Below are positions 8,296-14,362 of a stretch of 19,874 nt of DNA, piece after piece. The stretch is from Eubacterium sp. (GTDB lineage Bacteria; Bacillota_A; Clostridia; Lachnospirales; Lachnospiraceae). A program made the position numbers and the translations under genes. The notes beneath the pieces are model-generated. The model did not search any database. It had not been told where the DNA came from and worked only from the letters and a program-made list of their open reading frames with translations. The first letter of the stretch is position 1, and every line of letters starts with the position of its first letter. The DNA lies in the NCBI GenBank assembly GCA_023663915.1, contig JAMPGN010000054.1:1-19874 (forward strand). The letters run 5' to 3'.

Positions 8296-9493
8296 GATCG
8301 TCAAGGGATATCTTTTCCCGCTGTCTCTTCATTTTCTTCATAAAATTAAGCGAAAAAGGCAGATACGGCTCCAATGCTTTTAAATATTTCTTAGAGAAAA
8401 ACTGTGAATTTGCGGCTGTTGTCAAAAGTACGATTCCGACGCAGTTTTTTCGCACAAATCCTTTCAGCGTGGGATTGATCGGACAAAACTCCCCGATCAC
8501 ATTCCATGTGTACCAGAGCAGGTGATTTACGCATTGCTCTAATTCATGATGCTTTGCGGCTTCTGTCATAAGCGTGTGGCTTCCGGCTTTGCTGTCCTCT
8601 TCCATATCCTGGAGGTCGTCCACCAACTGTAACAGAAATCCGAATTTTAAATAGAAATTTTCCTCATATTCCGTCCAGTCTGTCGTCGCAAAAAGATAAT
8701 CCGCCAATACGGAAGTGCTTCCTTTCCACATGGAAATCTCAAGAATCTGCCCTTTCGTTACATCGGTTTTTTGTTGGTTGATACTGCAATTCTGTGCCTC
8801 AAGTAATTGCAAAAGCGTATCCGCGACTTTTCTTTTGCCTGCGCCCTCATATGCGTCCAGAATCATATCCAGAAGGCGGCAGGTTTGTTTTTCCAGCAAG
8901 GTTTGAGGCGTTACAATACCACCCTTTAATTTCAAGGCAATCATTTGGTTGTATCGTTCTTTTTCCGGTTTGGAAATCTGCTCGTCATCAATATAGTTGT
9001 CGGTATATGGATAAAGCAGGCTGTACGCCAGAATCGGATTTTCGGCGTGCTGTGCCTCTCCCTGCATGTCTACGATCATGGCATAGATAAAATAATTCCG
9101 CAAAGTCTGCCATATCTGCGTGGGAGTCAGCGCATCATCAAACTCCCGGACACCGTTTAAGAAACGCTTTGTCTCACACTTAAATGCCTGAAGCAGTTCG
9201 GGGGTCATCCACTCGGAGAGCGAGAGAATCTTTTCCCACTTTATGAAATCCATGAAATCCTGCTCAAGTTCCGTTGTAACTTCCTGTTCCCATTGTTTCA
9301 GACGTTCTTTGTCTGTAGGTTTTTGACGCAGTTTCTTCTGTATTTTTTGTGAAAAATCCTGTACGAGCGTCTCGTTTTCCCTTTTTCGGTCAGAATTGAT
9401 CTGTGGAAAAAGATTGGGAGCTTCTGCTAAAAAATCCGGGAATCTGTCTGTCTGCTGATTCCATGTTGATCTGATTTGTCTTGTGTCTGTCAT
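8288..9493 (-). CDS. Class I isoprenoid (terpenoid) synthase-like enzyme
   Basis: 401 residues from ATG 9493 with AAGGA upstream; a TTG at 9529 is an in-frame alternative without a good site. Two Asp-rich motifs stand at class I terpenoid-synthase spacing: YPYTDNYIDDEQIS (161-174, D165, D169, D170) and QLVDDLQDMEED (289-300, D292, D293, D296). Between them is MWKGSTSVLADYLFA (255-269). In this fold the aspartates hold Mg2+ ions that bind the prenyl diphosphate. A roughly 120-residue helical N-terminal extension precedes the core. The family resembles bacterial 'class 1 isoprenoid biosynthesis enzymes' rather than chain-elongating FPP/GGPP synthases, since the first motif is not DDxxD. The substrate is unknown. 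It has its own extended -10 promoter and no operon partner; the AbrB-glycosyltransferase operon starts about 2.6 kb away on the same strand. Confidence 0.8.
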   Translation of the reverse strand: MTDTRQIRSTWNQQTDRFPDFLAEAPNLFPQINSDRKRENETLVQDFSQKIQKKLRQKPTDKERLKQWEQEVTTELEQDFMDFIKWEKILSLSEWMTPELLQAFKCETKRFLNGVREFDDALTPTQIWQTLRNYFIYAMIVDMQGEAQHAENPILAYSLLYPYTDNYIDDEQISKPEKERYNQMIALKLKGGIVTPQTLLEKQTCRLLDMILDAYEGAGKRKVADTLLQLLEAQNCSINQQKTDVTKGQILEISMWKGSTSVLADYLFATTDWTEYEENFYLKFGFLLQLVDDLQDMEEDSKAGSHTLMTEAAKHHELEQCVNHLLWYTWNVIGEFCPINPTLKGFVRKNCVGIVLLTTAANSQFFSKKYLKALEPYLPFSLNFMKKMKRQREKISLDDPI

Positions 9494-9574
9494 GTTCTCT
9501 GATTCCTTAATAGCGTATAATTCCGGCAAATATGGTCATGCAATTCTTGTGGTACAAGCCGTTAAACTTTGCAT

Positions 9575-9602
9575 AGATGTGATTTTTTGGGAAGCCACAT
9601 CT
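9575..9602 (-). other. Hairpin at the 5' end of the isoprenoid enzyme transcript
   Basis: AGATGTG (9575-9581) and CACATCT (9596-9602) form a 7-bp inverted repeat with a 14-base loop. On the minus strand it begins about five bases after the predicted transcription start and 90 bases before the start codon. There is no T run, so a stabilising leader hairpin or an operator is more likely than a terminator. Confidence 0.4.
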
Positions 9603-9613
9603 GCTATTTAAGA

Positions 9614-9622
9614 ATTATATCA
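9614..9622 (-). promoter_or_regulatory. Extended -10 promoter of the isoprenoid enzyme gene
   Basis: The minus strand reads TGATATAAT, a TGn extended -10 with consensus TATAAT (9619 down to 9614). No good -35 is visible at 17 bp. It predicts a leader of about 115 bases. Confidence 0.45.
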
Positions 9623-9740
9623 TATTATGAGTGCTTTGCGGTATGATTGTGTCTTTTATCTTTGAAAAAGAAATGTTTGAGTTATTTTGTTTGAGTCCCG
9701 TAGGGAAATACTTTTTCTCCGTGAAGGAGTTATATTATTA

Positions 9741-9769
9741 TATACAAAAATAGTTAAAAGATGTATAAT
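9741..9769 (+). promoter_or_regulatory. Promoter of the PemK/MazF-like gene
   Basis: TATACA (9741-9746), a 17-bp spacer and a consensus TATAAT (9764-9769), in very AT-rich DNA 26 bp before the start codon. Confidence 0.5.
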
Positions 9770-9795
9770 ATGTAATAAAATTAAGGAGAAAATGA

Positions 9796-10497
9796 ATGTA
9801 TACAAAGTTACAGGAGATGTTGTGCAGGAATCGAAACATAAATAAACTGCAATTCGATAAACAATTAAAGTTAATAGCGGAGGAAAGTGGTGAGGAATAT
9901 TCTTCGTTAAAGGCGCAAAATGAAATAGATACGAATAAGATGGTGGCAAACCTTACCCACGAGTTGACAAATACGATTAATGAGTTGGAAGTTGATGTTA
10001 GAATTAAATTGAGTCAATGGCTTAGTTCATGGATTTACTATTTAAGCACGGAAAAAGATTTTGATTCCAATAAATTGATGACATATAAAAGAGGGGATAT
10101 TGTACATGTGAATTTTGGCTTCAATGTACATAATGAATTAGGTGGAACGCATTATGCCGTAGTAGTGGAAAACGATAATCCGTCGTCAAATGGAACAGTT
10201 ACGGTAGTTCCTTTGAAGTCTGCGGATACTGAGGAAGAAGCAAAAAGTGAGTTGCATGATAAAACAGAGGTGTATTTGGGTAAAGGAATTGTTATAATGG
10301 GACAGGGAAAGGACAAGTACACGATTGCAAAAGTAAATCAAATGCGTGCTATTGATAAAATGCGTATACTGAAACCAAGAAATTCTAAAAAGGATATAGT
10401 TTATCCGATTGATCGTAAAATAAGAAATGATATGCTTAACAAAATCGACCAGAAAATCATTGATCTGTATACAAAAAAATTAATAAGTCTTGATTGA
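9796..10497 (+). CDS. PemK/MazF-family protein with helical N-terminal extension
   Basis: 233 residues. AAGGAG stands 7 bases before ATG 9796; an ATG at 9792 is in another frame and quickly stops. Residues 97-195 look like a PemK/MazF barrel: YKRGDIVHVNFG (97-108), GGTHYAVVVEND (116-127), VTVVPLKS (135-142) and VNQMRAIDKMRIL (180-192), the last matching the usual QIRTxDKxR segment. MazF enzymes are ribosome-independent mRNA endonucleases. The position usually held by catalytic Arg in GG(T)RP carries His119 instead. A helical 95-residue extension precedes the barrel and a Lys-rich tail follows. No MazE-type antitoxin adjoins it; the AbrB-like gene is 1.4 kb away in another operon. The gene is AT-richer than its neighbours and lies between inverted repeats, suggesting transfer. 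Confidence 0.82.
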   Translation: MYTKLQEMLCRNRNINKLQFDKQLKLIAEESGEEYSSLKAQNEIDTNKMVANLTHELTNTINELEVDVRIKLSQWLSSWIYYLSTEKDFDSNKLMTYKRGDIVHVNFGFNVHNELGGTHYAVVVENDNPSSNGTVTVVPLKSADTEEEAKSELHDKTEVYLGKGIVIMGQGKDKYTIAKVNQMRAIDKMRILKPRNSKKDIVYPIDRKIRNDMLNKIDQKIIDLYTKKLISLD

Positions 10498-10502
10498 AAT
10501 GG

Positions 10503-10531
10503 TTGACAAGATAAAAAGAATGTATTATACT
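10503..10531 (+). promoter_or_regulatory. Consensus sigma-A promoter with no gene downstream
   Basis: A perfect TTGACA (10503-10508), a 17-bp spacer and TATACT (10526-10531), only 6 bp after the toxin-like stop codon. It points right, toward the 3' end of the convergent glycosyltransferase gene. The only downstream reading frame is ten codons (ATG 10591) without a ribosome site. It may make a small or antisense RNA. Confidence 0.6.
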
Positions 10532-10626
10532 AAATAACTGTTGAAGGTATTGTGGTTTTAGAAATTTTATGATATTATAAATAATAATAAATGACAATTT
10601 CCCGTAACGGGACTCAAAAATGATTT

Positions 10627-10664
10627 ATAAAAAGAAAGAGCTTGCACATTGTGTAGGCTCTTTC
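10627..10664 (-). terminator. Terminator of the glycosyltransferase operon
   Basis: GAAAGAGC (10634-10641) and GCTCTTTC (10657-10664) form a perfect 8-bp stem, extended by a GCACA/TGTGT inner stem. On the minus strand it is followed by a CTTTTTAT tract, the side on which the glycosyltransferase ends. The plus-strand side lacks a T run. Confidence 0.75.
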
Positions 10665-10716
10665 ACGTTTAAGAAATCCATAATATTAATTAAGTTATCG
10701 GTCTAAAAATCAGCTC

Positions 10717-11907
10717 CTATTCATTCTTCCCCGTCCGACTGCATACCTGCAGGATCTTCTCCGCCGCGCCAGCCGTTCCGCTACAATTCTGAAAACTGTC
10801 CGAAATAACGGACGTACTCTGCCGGTAGGACGGGTCATGTAACACCTGTTCTACGGCACTGCGGATCTGTGCCGGACTATTTTGTTTCAGATAAACTCCC
10901 GCGCCGAGTTCGGCGACCCGGTTCGCCACACCGCCCTGTTCAGTAGTCTGTGGGTACATGATTAGGGGAACGCGGTAGTACAGGCTTTCGTTGACACTGT
11001 TCATACCGCAGTGGGAGATAAAAGCGTCAGCCTGCGCAAGCACGGCAATCTGGTCTACATGCCGCTCGATGGCAATGTTATCCGGCAGTGTCCCGAATTG
11101 ATTGATATCCGTCAGTTCTCCGACGGATATGAGCGTTTGATAATTGGTATCTTTTAGCGCTTGGATACAGTTCCGGTAAAATTTCAACATATTTGTGTTG
11201 ACGGTTCCCAAGGCAATATAAATGAGTTTGTCCCACGTTTTTGCAAAGGGCGTACTGATCGGTCTGATGGAAGGACCCACGAATGCATAGTTGTCGGGAA
11301 AAGTCTCGGCGCAGGGTTGGAACTGCGCGGAAGTATAGACGATCGTGTCCGTCTGTGCATCATTCTGCATAATATCTAACAGGCTGTGGATAGGATAACC
11401 ATAGTCCTGCAGGCGTTTGATGTCTCTGTTGATTTTTGGCATAGAAATGACCATGCGTAAAAGATCGCCGGCGCTTTGTTTCATGACCTTAGCCGAATAT
11501 TGATTGAATGCAAAAGTGGTCGTAGAGGAGATAAAAGGAATATGGAGTTTCAAAGCAACCGCTTTGCCCCAGATCGCCATGGAATCCGCGACAATGCAGT
11601 CGGGGTGGAAACGTTTCATATCTTCACAGACGATTGTGTCCAGTGCGAGCGTGGTATCTACCAGTATGCGCGTAGAGAGGGCAATGTCTTTGCCGATCTT
11701 GGCGGCGGTTTCGGGGTCTAAATTCTGTTCCATATCGTAAGCGTCGCAGGGGATAAACTTGGCACCTGCGTCCTCAATTTGGTTCCGGAAAGGCTCATAG
11801 GAATAGTAGCGCACTTCATGTCCGCGTGCTACCAATTCCCGTACAACGCCGAGAGTCGGATTGGTATGTCCGTGTGCCGGAATACAGAAAAATACGATTT
11901 TACTCAT
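10717..11907 (-). CDS. Macrolide-type (MGT/GT1) glycosyltransferase
   Basis: 396 residues from ATG 11907, chosen for ACGGAGG eight bases before it; the frame runs further upstream but there overlaps the AbrB gene. It has the two-domain GT-B layout. The N-terminal acceptor side starts with SKIVFFCIPAHGHTNPTLG (2-20), with H14 at the usual catalytic-base position. The C-terminal donor side has FISHCGMNSVNESLYYRVPL (296-315) and PQTTEQGGVANRV (319-331), the nucleotide-sugar binding signature of this family. Known relatives (YjiC, OleD, Mgt) transfer glucose from UDP-glucose to macrolides, flavonoids or lipids, often inactivating an antibiotic. It is the second gene after the AbrB-like regulator (31-bp gap) and a terminator follows. 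The acceptor is unknown. Confidence 0.9.
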   Translation of the reverse strand: MSKIVFFCIPAHGHTNPTLGVVRELVARGHEVRYYSYEPFRNQIEDAGAKFIPCDAYDMEQNLDPETAAKIGKDIALSTRILVDTTLALDTIVCEDMKRFHPDCIVADSMAIWGKAVALKLHIPFISSTTTFAFNQYSAKVMKQSAGDLLRMVISMPKINRDIKRLQDYGYPIHSLLDIMQNDAQTDTIVYTSAQFQPCAETFPDNYAFVGPSIRPISTPFAKTWDKLIYIALGTVNTNMLKFYRNCIQALKDTNYQTLISVGELTDINQFGTLPDNIAIERHVDQIAVLAQADAFISHCGMNSVNESLYYRVPLIMYPQTTEQGGVANRVAELGAGVYLKQNSPAQIRSAVEQVLHDPSYRQSTSVISDSFQNCSGTAGAAEKILQVCSRTGKNE

Positions 11908-11938
11908 AATTCGTTCCTCCGTCCTAACGAATGATCTG

Positions 11939-12145
11939 TCATGACAGTTCGCCAAAGATCATGGAAATATATTTGTCCATCATTGCCTTGGGCGGAATGG
12001 CGATGCCTCGCTTGATATCCCCCAACACTAGAATCGTGTCTCCGGGGTTTATGCCAAACATTTCGCGTGCTTCCTTGGGTATGACGAACTGACCCTTTTC
12101 ACCGATTTTTACCGTCCATGCGTTTTTGCCGTCGGGTGTATTCAT
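11939..12145 (-). CDS. SpoVT/AbrB-domain transcriptional regulator
   Basis: 68 residues, made up mostly of one swapped-hairpin AbrB domain: WTVKIGEKGQFVIPKEARE (10-28), then MFGINPGDTILVLGD (29-43). Such proteins dimerise and bind DNA through the N-terminal hairpin. The C-terminal tail (about 48-68) may be a small dimerisation or effector helix. GGAGG stands 7 bases before ATG 12145. It is the first gene of a two-gene operon with the glycosyltransferase. A palindromic site covers the operon's -10 box, which suggests autoregulation; that is an inference from position. MazE-type antitoxins share the fold, but the partner here is not a toxin. Confidence 0.9.
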   Translation of the reverse strand: MNTPDGKNAWTVKIGEKGQFVIPKEAREMFGINPGDTILVLGDIKRGIAIPPKAMMDKYISMIFGELS

Positions 12146-12249
12146 GGGATGTCCTCCGTTTCTTGTTGTGTTTGTAATGAGTATTCCAATAGGCAGGATA
12201 TTTTAGCAAGTATTCATGATATTGTAACCAAAATCAATTATTACAAAAA

Positions 12250-12274
12250 GTATGATTTGTATGATTAATCATAC
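12250..12274. promoter_or_regulatory. Palindromic operator over the AbrB operon -10 box
   Basis: GTATGATTAATCATAC (12259-12274) is a perfect 16-bp palindrome. A third half-site, GTATGATT (12250-12257), repeats directly 9 bp away. The palindrome contains the -10 hexamer, so a bound repressor would block RNA polymerase. Probable binder: the AbrB-like protein itself or an unlinked repressor. Confidence 0.65.
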
Positions 12275-12296
12275 TAAAAAAGAGCATATCTGTCAA
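12268..12296 (-). promoter_or_regulatory. Sigma-A promoter of the AbrB-glycosyltransferase operon
   Basis: On the minus strand: a perfect TTGACA (12296 down to 12291), a 17-bp spacer and TATGAT (12273 down to 12268). It gives a leader of about 115 bases before ATG 12145. Confidence 0.75.
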
Positions 12297-12307
12297 GAAA
12301 ATCTTTC

Positions 12308-12445
12308 GACTCATTTTGAGTCTTATTTTGAGCTTGCGAAGCGAATCAAATTCCTATGTAAACTTCGAGTTCGCGACGAGTTTTCTGAGATGCAGGGCAT
12401 TCCTTAGGAATACTCATAATCTCGCAAACGAATTTCACTCGTTTT
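12308..12445. repeat. Palindrome-rich intergenic block, probably a dispersed repeat
   Basis: Nested dyads fill this non-coding block: GACTCattttGAGTC (12308-12322), GCTTgcgAAGC (12332-12342) and a long hairpin, GAGAT (12387-12391) with ATCTC (12419-12423), enclosing ATTCCTtAGGAAT. AAACGA/TCGTTT followed by a T run comes at 12426-12446. CTTGCGAAGCGAAT and CTCGCAAACGAAT are near-direct repeats. It resembles REP/MITE-type intergenic elements. It lies between the divergent AbrB and ATPase promoters. Copy number cannot be judged here. Confidence 0.45.
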
Positions 12446-12551
12446 TTGATAGAACATACCGACAATCTGTGGTAGAATAAATGCATGTTCATGTTTTCGC
12501 ATTGAATCCGGCTGACAAGAAGGATTAAAGTATGATTCCGTTTATAATTCA

Positions 12552-12580
12552 TTGATTTTACGATGTAAAACCGATATACT
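12552..12580 (+). promoter_or_regulatory. Promoter of the DUF1703 ATPase gene
   Basis: TTGATT (12552-12557), a 17-bp spacer and TATACT (12575-12580), 46 bp before ATG 12627. It probably also drives the DUF1835 gene. Confidence 0.65.
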
Positions 12581-12626
12581 GTAGAGAAGGGAAGATAAGA
12601 GGGTATTGCTGAAGGAGGGAAAAGCA

Positions 12627-14345
12627 ATGGCAAAGAAGATCGGGATAGGAAAACAGGATTTTGAAAAGGTCAGAGTCAACCATAATTTCTATATCGACAA
12701 AACATATTTCATCAAGCAGTGGTGGGAAACAGATGATGATGTAACGCTGATCACAAGACCGAGAAGATTTGGAAAAACGCTGAATATGAGCATGTTAGAG
12801 AAGTTTTTTTCCGTGGAATACGCAGGCAGGGGCGATCTTTTTGAAGGGCTTTTCATATGGCAGGAAGAAAAGTATCGCGGGCTTCAGGGAACATGGCCGG
12901 TGATTGCGCTCAGCTTTGCAAAGGTGAAGGAGACTACCTTTTTTAATACCAAGAAAAGAATCTGTCAGATTATTACGGAGCTATACAATAAATTTGATTT
13001 TTTGTTAAAGAGCGAGAAATTGAACGAGAAGGAGAAAGAATTTTACAGGAATGTATCGGTAGATATGGAAGATTATGTCGCGGCGGATTCCCTCAACGCT
13101 TTGTCAAATTATTTGATGAAATATTATGACAAAAAGGTGATTATTCTTTTGGATGAATATGATACGCCGATGCAGGAAGCATATGTAAATGGTTATTGGA
13201 AGGAATTGGTGGATTTTACCAGAAGTTTGTTCAATTCCACATTTAAAACGAATCCGTATTTGGAACGGGCGGTTATGACGGGTATTACAAGAGTTAGCAA
13301 GGAGTCTATTTTTTCGGATTTAAACAATCTTGAGGTTGTGACGACAACTTCACCAAAATATGTAGATAATTTTGGATTTACGGAAGAAGAGGTTTTGGCG
13401 GCGCTGGAAGAATATCAGATGTCTGATTGCATTCAACAGGTCAAGGACTGGTATGATGGTTTTACTTTTGGAGAGCAAAAAGATATCTACAATCCATGGT
13501 CAATCATCAATTTTCTGGATAAAAAGCAAGTGGGTGCTTACTGGGCAAACACCAGTTCCAACAGTCTTGTCGGAAAACTATTGCGGGAAGGAAATCCGAA
13601 TATCAAAGAAACGTTTAAACGTTTACTGGAGGGCGAAAGCATTTCTAAGGAGATAGACGAACAGATTGTCTATGACCAGTTAAATGATGATGAGCAGGCA
13701 GTGTGGAGCCTTCTTCTTGCTAGCGGTTATCTGAAAGTGAAAAATTTCAGGTCATACATGACTGATTTTGGGGAGTGGAAACAGGAATATGAGTTGGAGT
13801 TGACCAATTTTGAAGTGAAAGTCATGTTCCGCGGTATGGTGCGGAAGTGGTTCGCACCGGCTTCCTCTGGTTACAATGATTTTATCAAAGCTTTGTTGAT
13901 TGGAGACTTAAAGGCAATGAATACTTATATGAACCGGGTATCTATGGAGATGTTCAGCTATTTTGACACGGCAAAGAGGTCTTCCGGAGATGGAGCAGAG
14001 CGTTTTTATCATGGCTTTGTTTTAGGACTGATGGTGGAATTATCCGACCGATATGTGATCACATCGAACCGTGAGAGCGGATTTGGTAGATATGATGTCA
14101 TGCTGGAACCAAGAACGGTATCCAGAGCGGGGGCTCTGACGCTGGAAAATGATGCGGTTATTATTGAGTTCAAGGTGCAGGATGAGGACGAGAAGAGTCT
14201 GTCTGATACGGTGCAGGAAGCACTACGGCAGATCGACGAGAGAAATTATAAAGCATCACTTCTAGCAAGAGGGATTCCGGAAACGCGTATACGGCAATAT
14301 GGATTTGCTTTCTGTGGAAAGAAAGTGTTGATAGGGAGTGTATAA
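12627..14345 (+). CDS. AAA family ATPase with C-terminal PD-(D/E)XK nuclease-like domain (DUF1703)
   Basis: 572 residues from ATG 12627, after GAAGGAGGG. The N-terminal part matches the 'AAA-ATPase-like' family: FEKVRVNHNFYIDKTYFI (12-29), a P-loop variant RPRRFGKT (44-51, K50) and Walker B VIILLDEYDTPM (171-182, D176/E177). The C-terminus (about 480-572) carries a PD-(D/E)XK nuclease pattern: RYDVML (D490), then AVIIEFKV (E514, K516) and a helix with QEALRQI. Proteins of this two-domain type are highly multiplied in gut Clostridia and Bacteroidetes. Their function is not established; a role with nucleic acid, perhaps in defence or mobile elements, is inferred from the nuclease fold. All key residues look intact, unlike the DUF4143 relic at 7.8 kb. 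A 17-bp gap to the next gene suggests an operon. Confidence 0.92.
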   Translation: MAKKIGIGKQDFEKVRVNHNFYIDKTYFIKQWWETDDDVTLITRPRRFGKTLNMSMLEKFFSVEYAGRGDLFEGLFIWQEEKYRGLQGTWPVIALSFAKVKETTFFNTKKRICQIITELYNKFDFLLKSEKLNEKEKEFYRNVSVDMEDYVAADSLNALSNYLMKYYDKKVIILLDEYDTPMQEAYVNGYWKELVDFTRSLFNSTFKTNPYLERAVMTGITRVSKESIFSDLNNLEVVTTTSPKYVDNFGFTEEEVLAALEEYQMSDCIQQVKDWYDGFTFGEQKDIYNPWSIINFLDKKQVGAYWANTSSNSLVGKLLREGNPNIKETFKRLLEGESISKEIDEQIVYDQLNDDEQAVWSLLLASGYLKVKNFRSYMTDFGEWKQEYELELTNFEVKVMFRGMVRKWFAPASSGYNDFIKALLIGDLKAMNTYMNRVSMEMFSYFDTAKRSSGDGAERFYHGFVLGLMVELSDRYVITSNRESGFGRYDVMLEPRTVSRAGALTLENDAVIIEFKVQDEDEKSLSDTVQEALRQIDERNYKASLLARGIPETRIRQYGFAFCGKKVLIGSV

Positions 14346-14362
14346 ATTTAAGGAGTGGCTAT

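Larger units (their letters stand above)
9690..10618. mobile_element. 929-bp segment bounded by imperfect 20/22-bp inverted repeats
   Basis: The left end (9690-9709) reads TTTGAGTCCCGTAGGGAAAT. The right end (10597-10618), read on the other strand, begins TTTGAGTCCCGT, then TAC, then GGGAAAT. Only a small difference in the middle separates the two ends. Each end contains a small palindrome (CCCgtaGGG; CCCgtaacGGG). The segment encloses one PemK/MazF-like gene, its promoter and a strong outward promoter. There is no transposase. No clear target-site duplication is seen, although GTTTGAGT is directly repeated at 9675-9682 and 9689-9696. It could be a non-autonomous mobile cassette or an invertible segment. 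Confidence 0.5.

Noticed and set aside
9796..12145. MazF-like and AbrB-like genes as a toxin-antitoxin pair
   Set aside because: They lie 1.4 kb apart on opposite strands, and the AbrB gene is operonic with a glycosyltransferase.
12346..12633. Minus-strand open frame of 95 codons upstream of the ATPase
   Set aside because: It covers the palindrome-rich block and the ATPase promoter, and no ribosome site was found for it; more likely repeat sequence.
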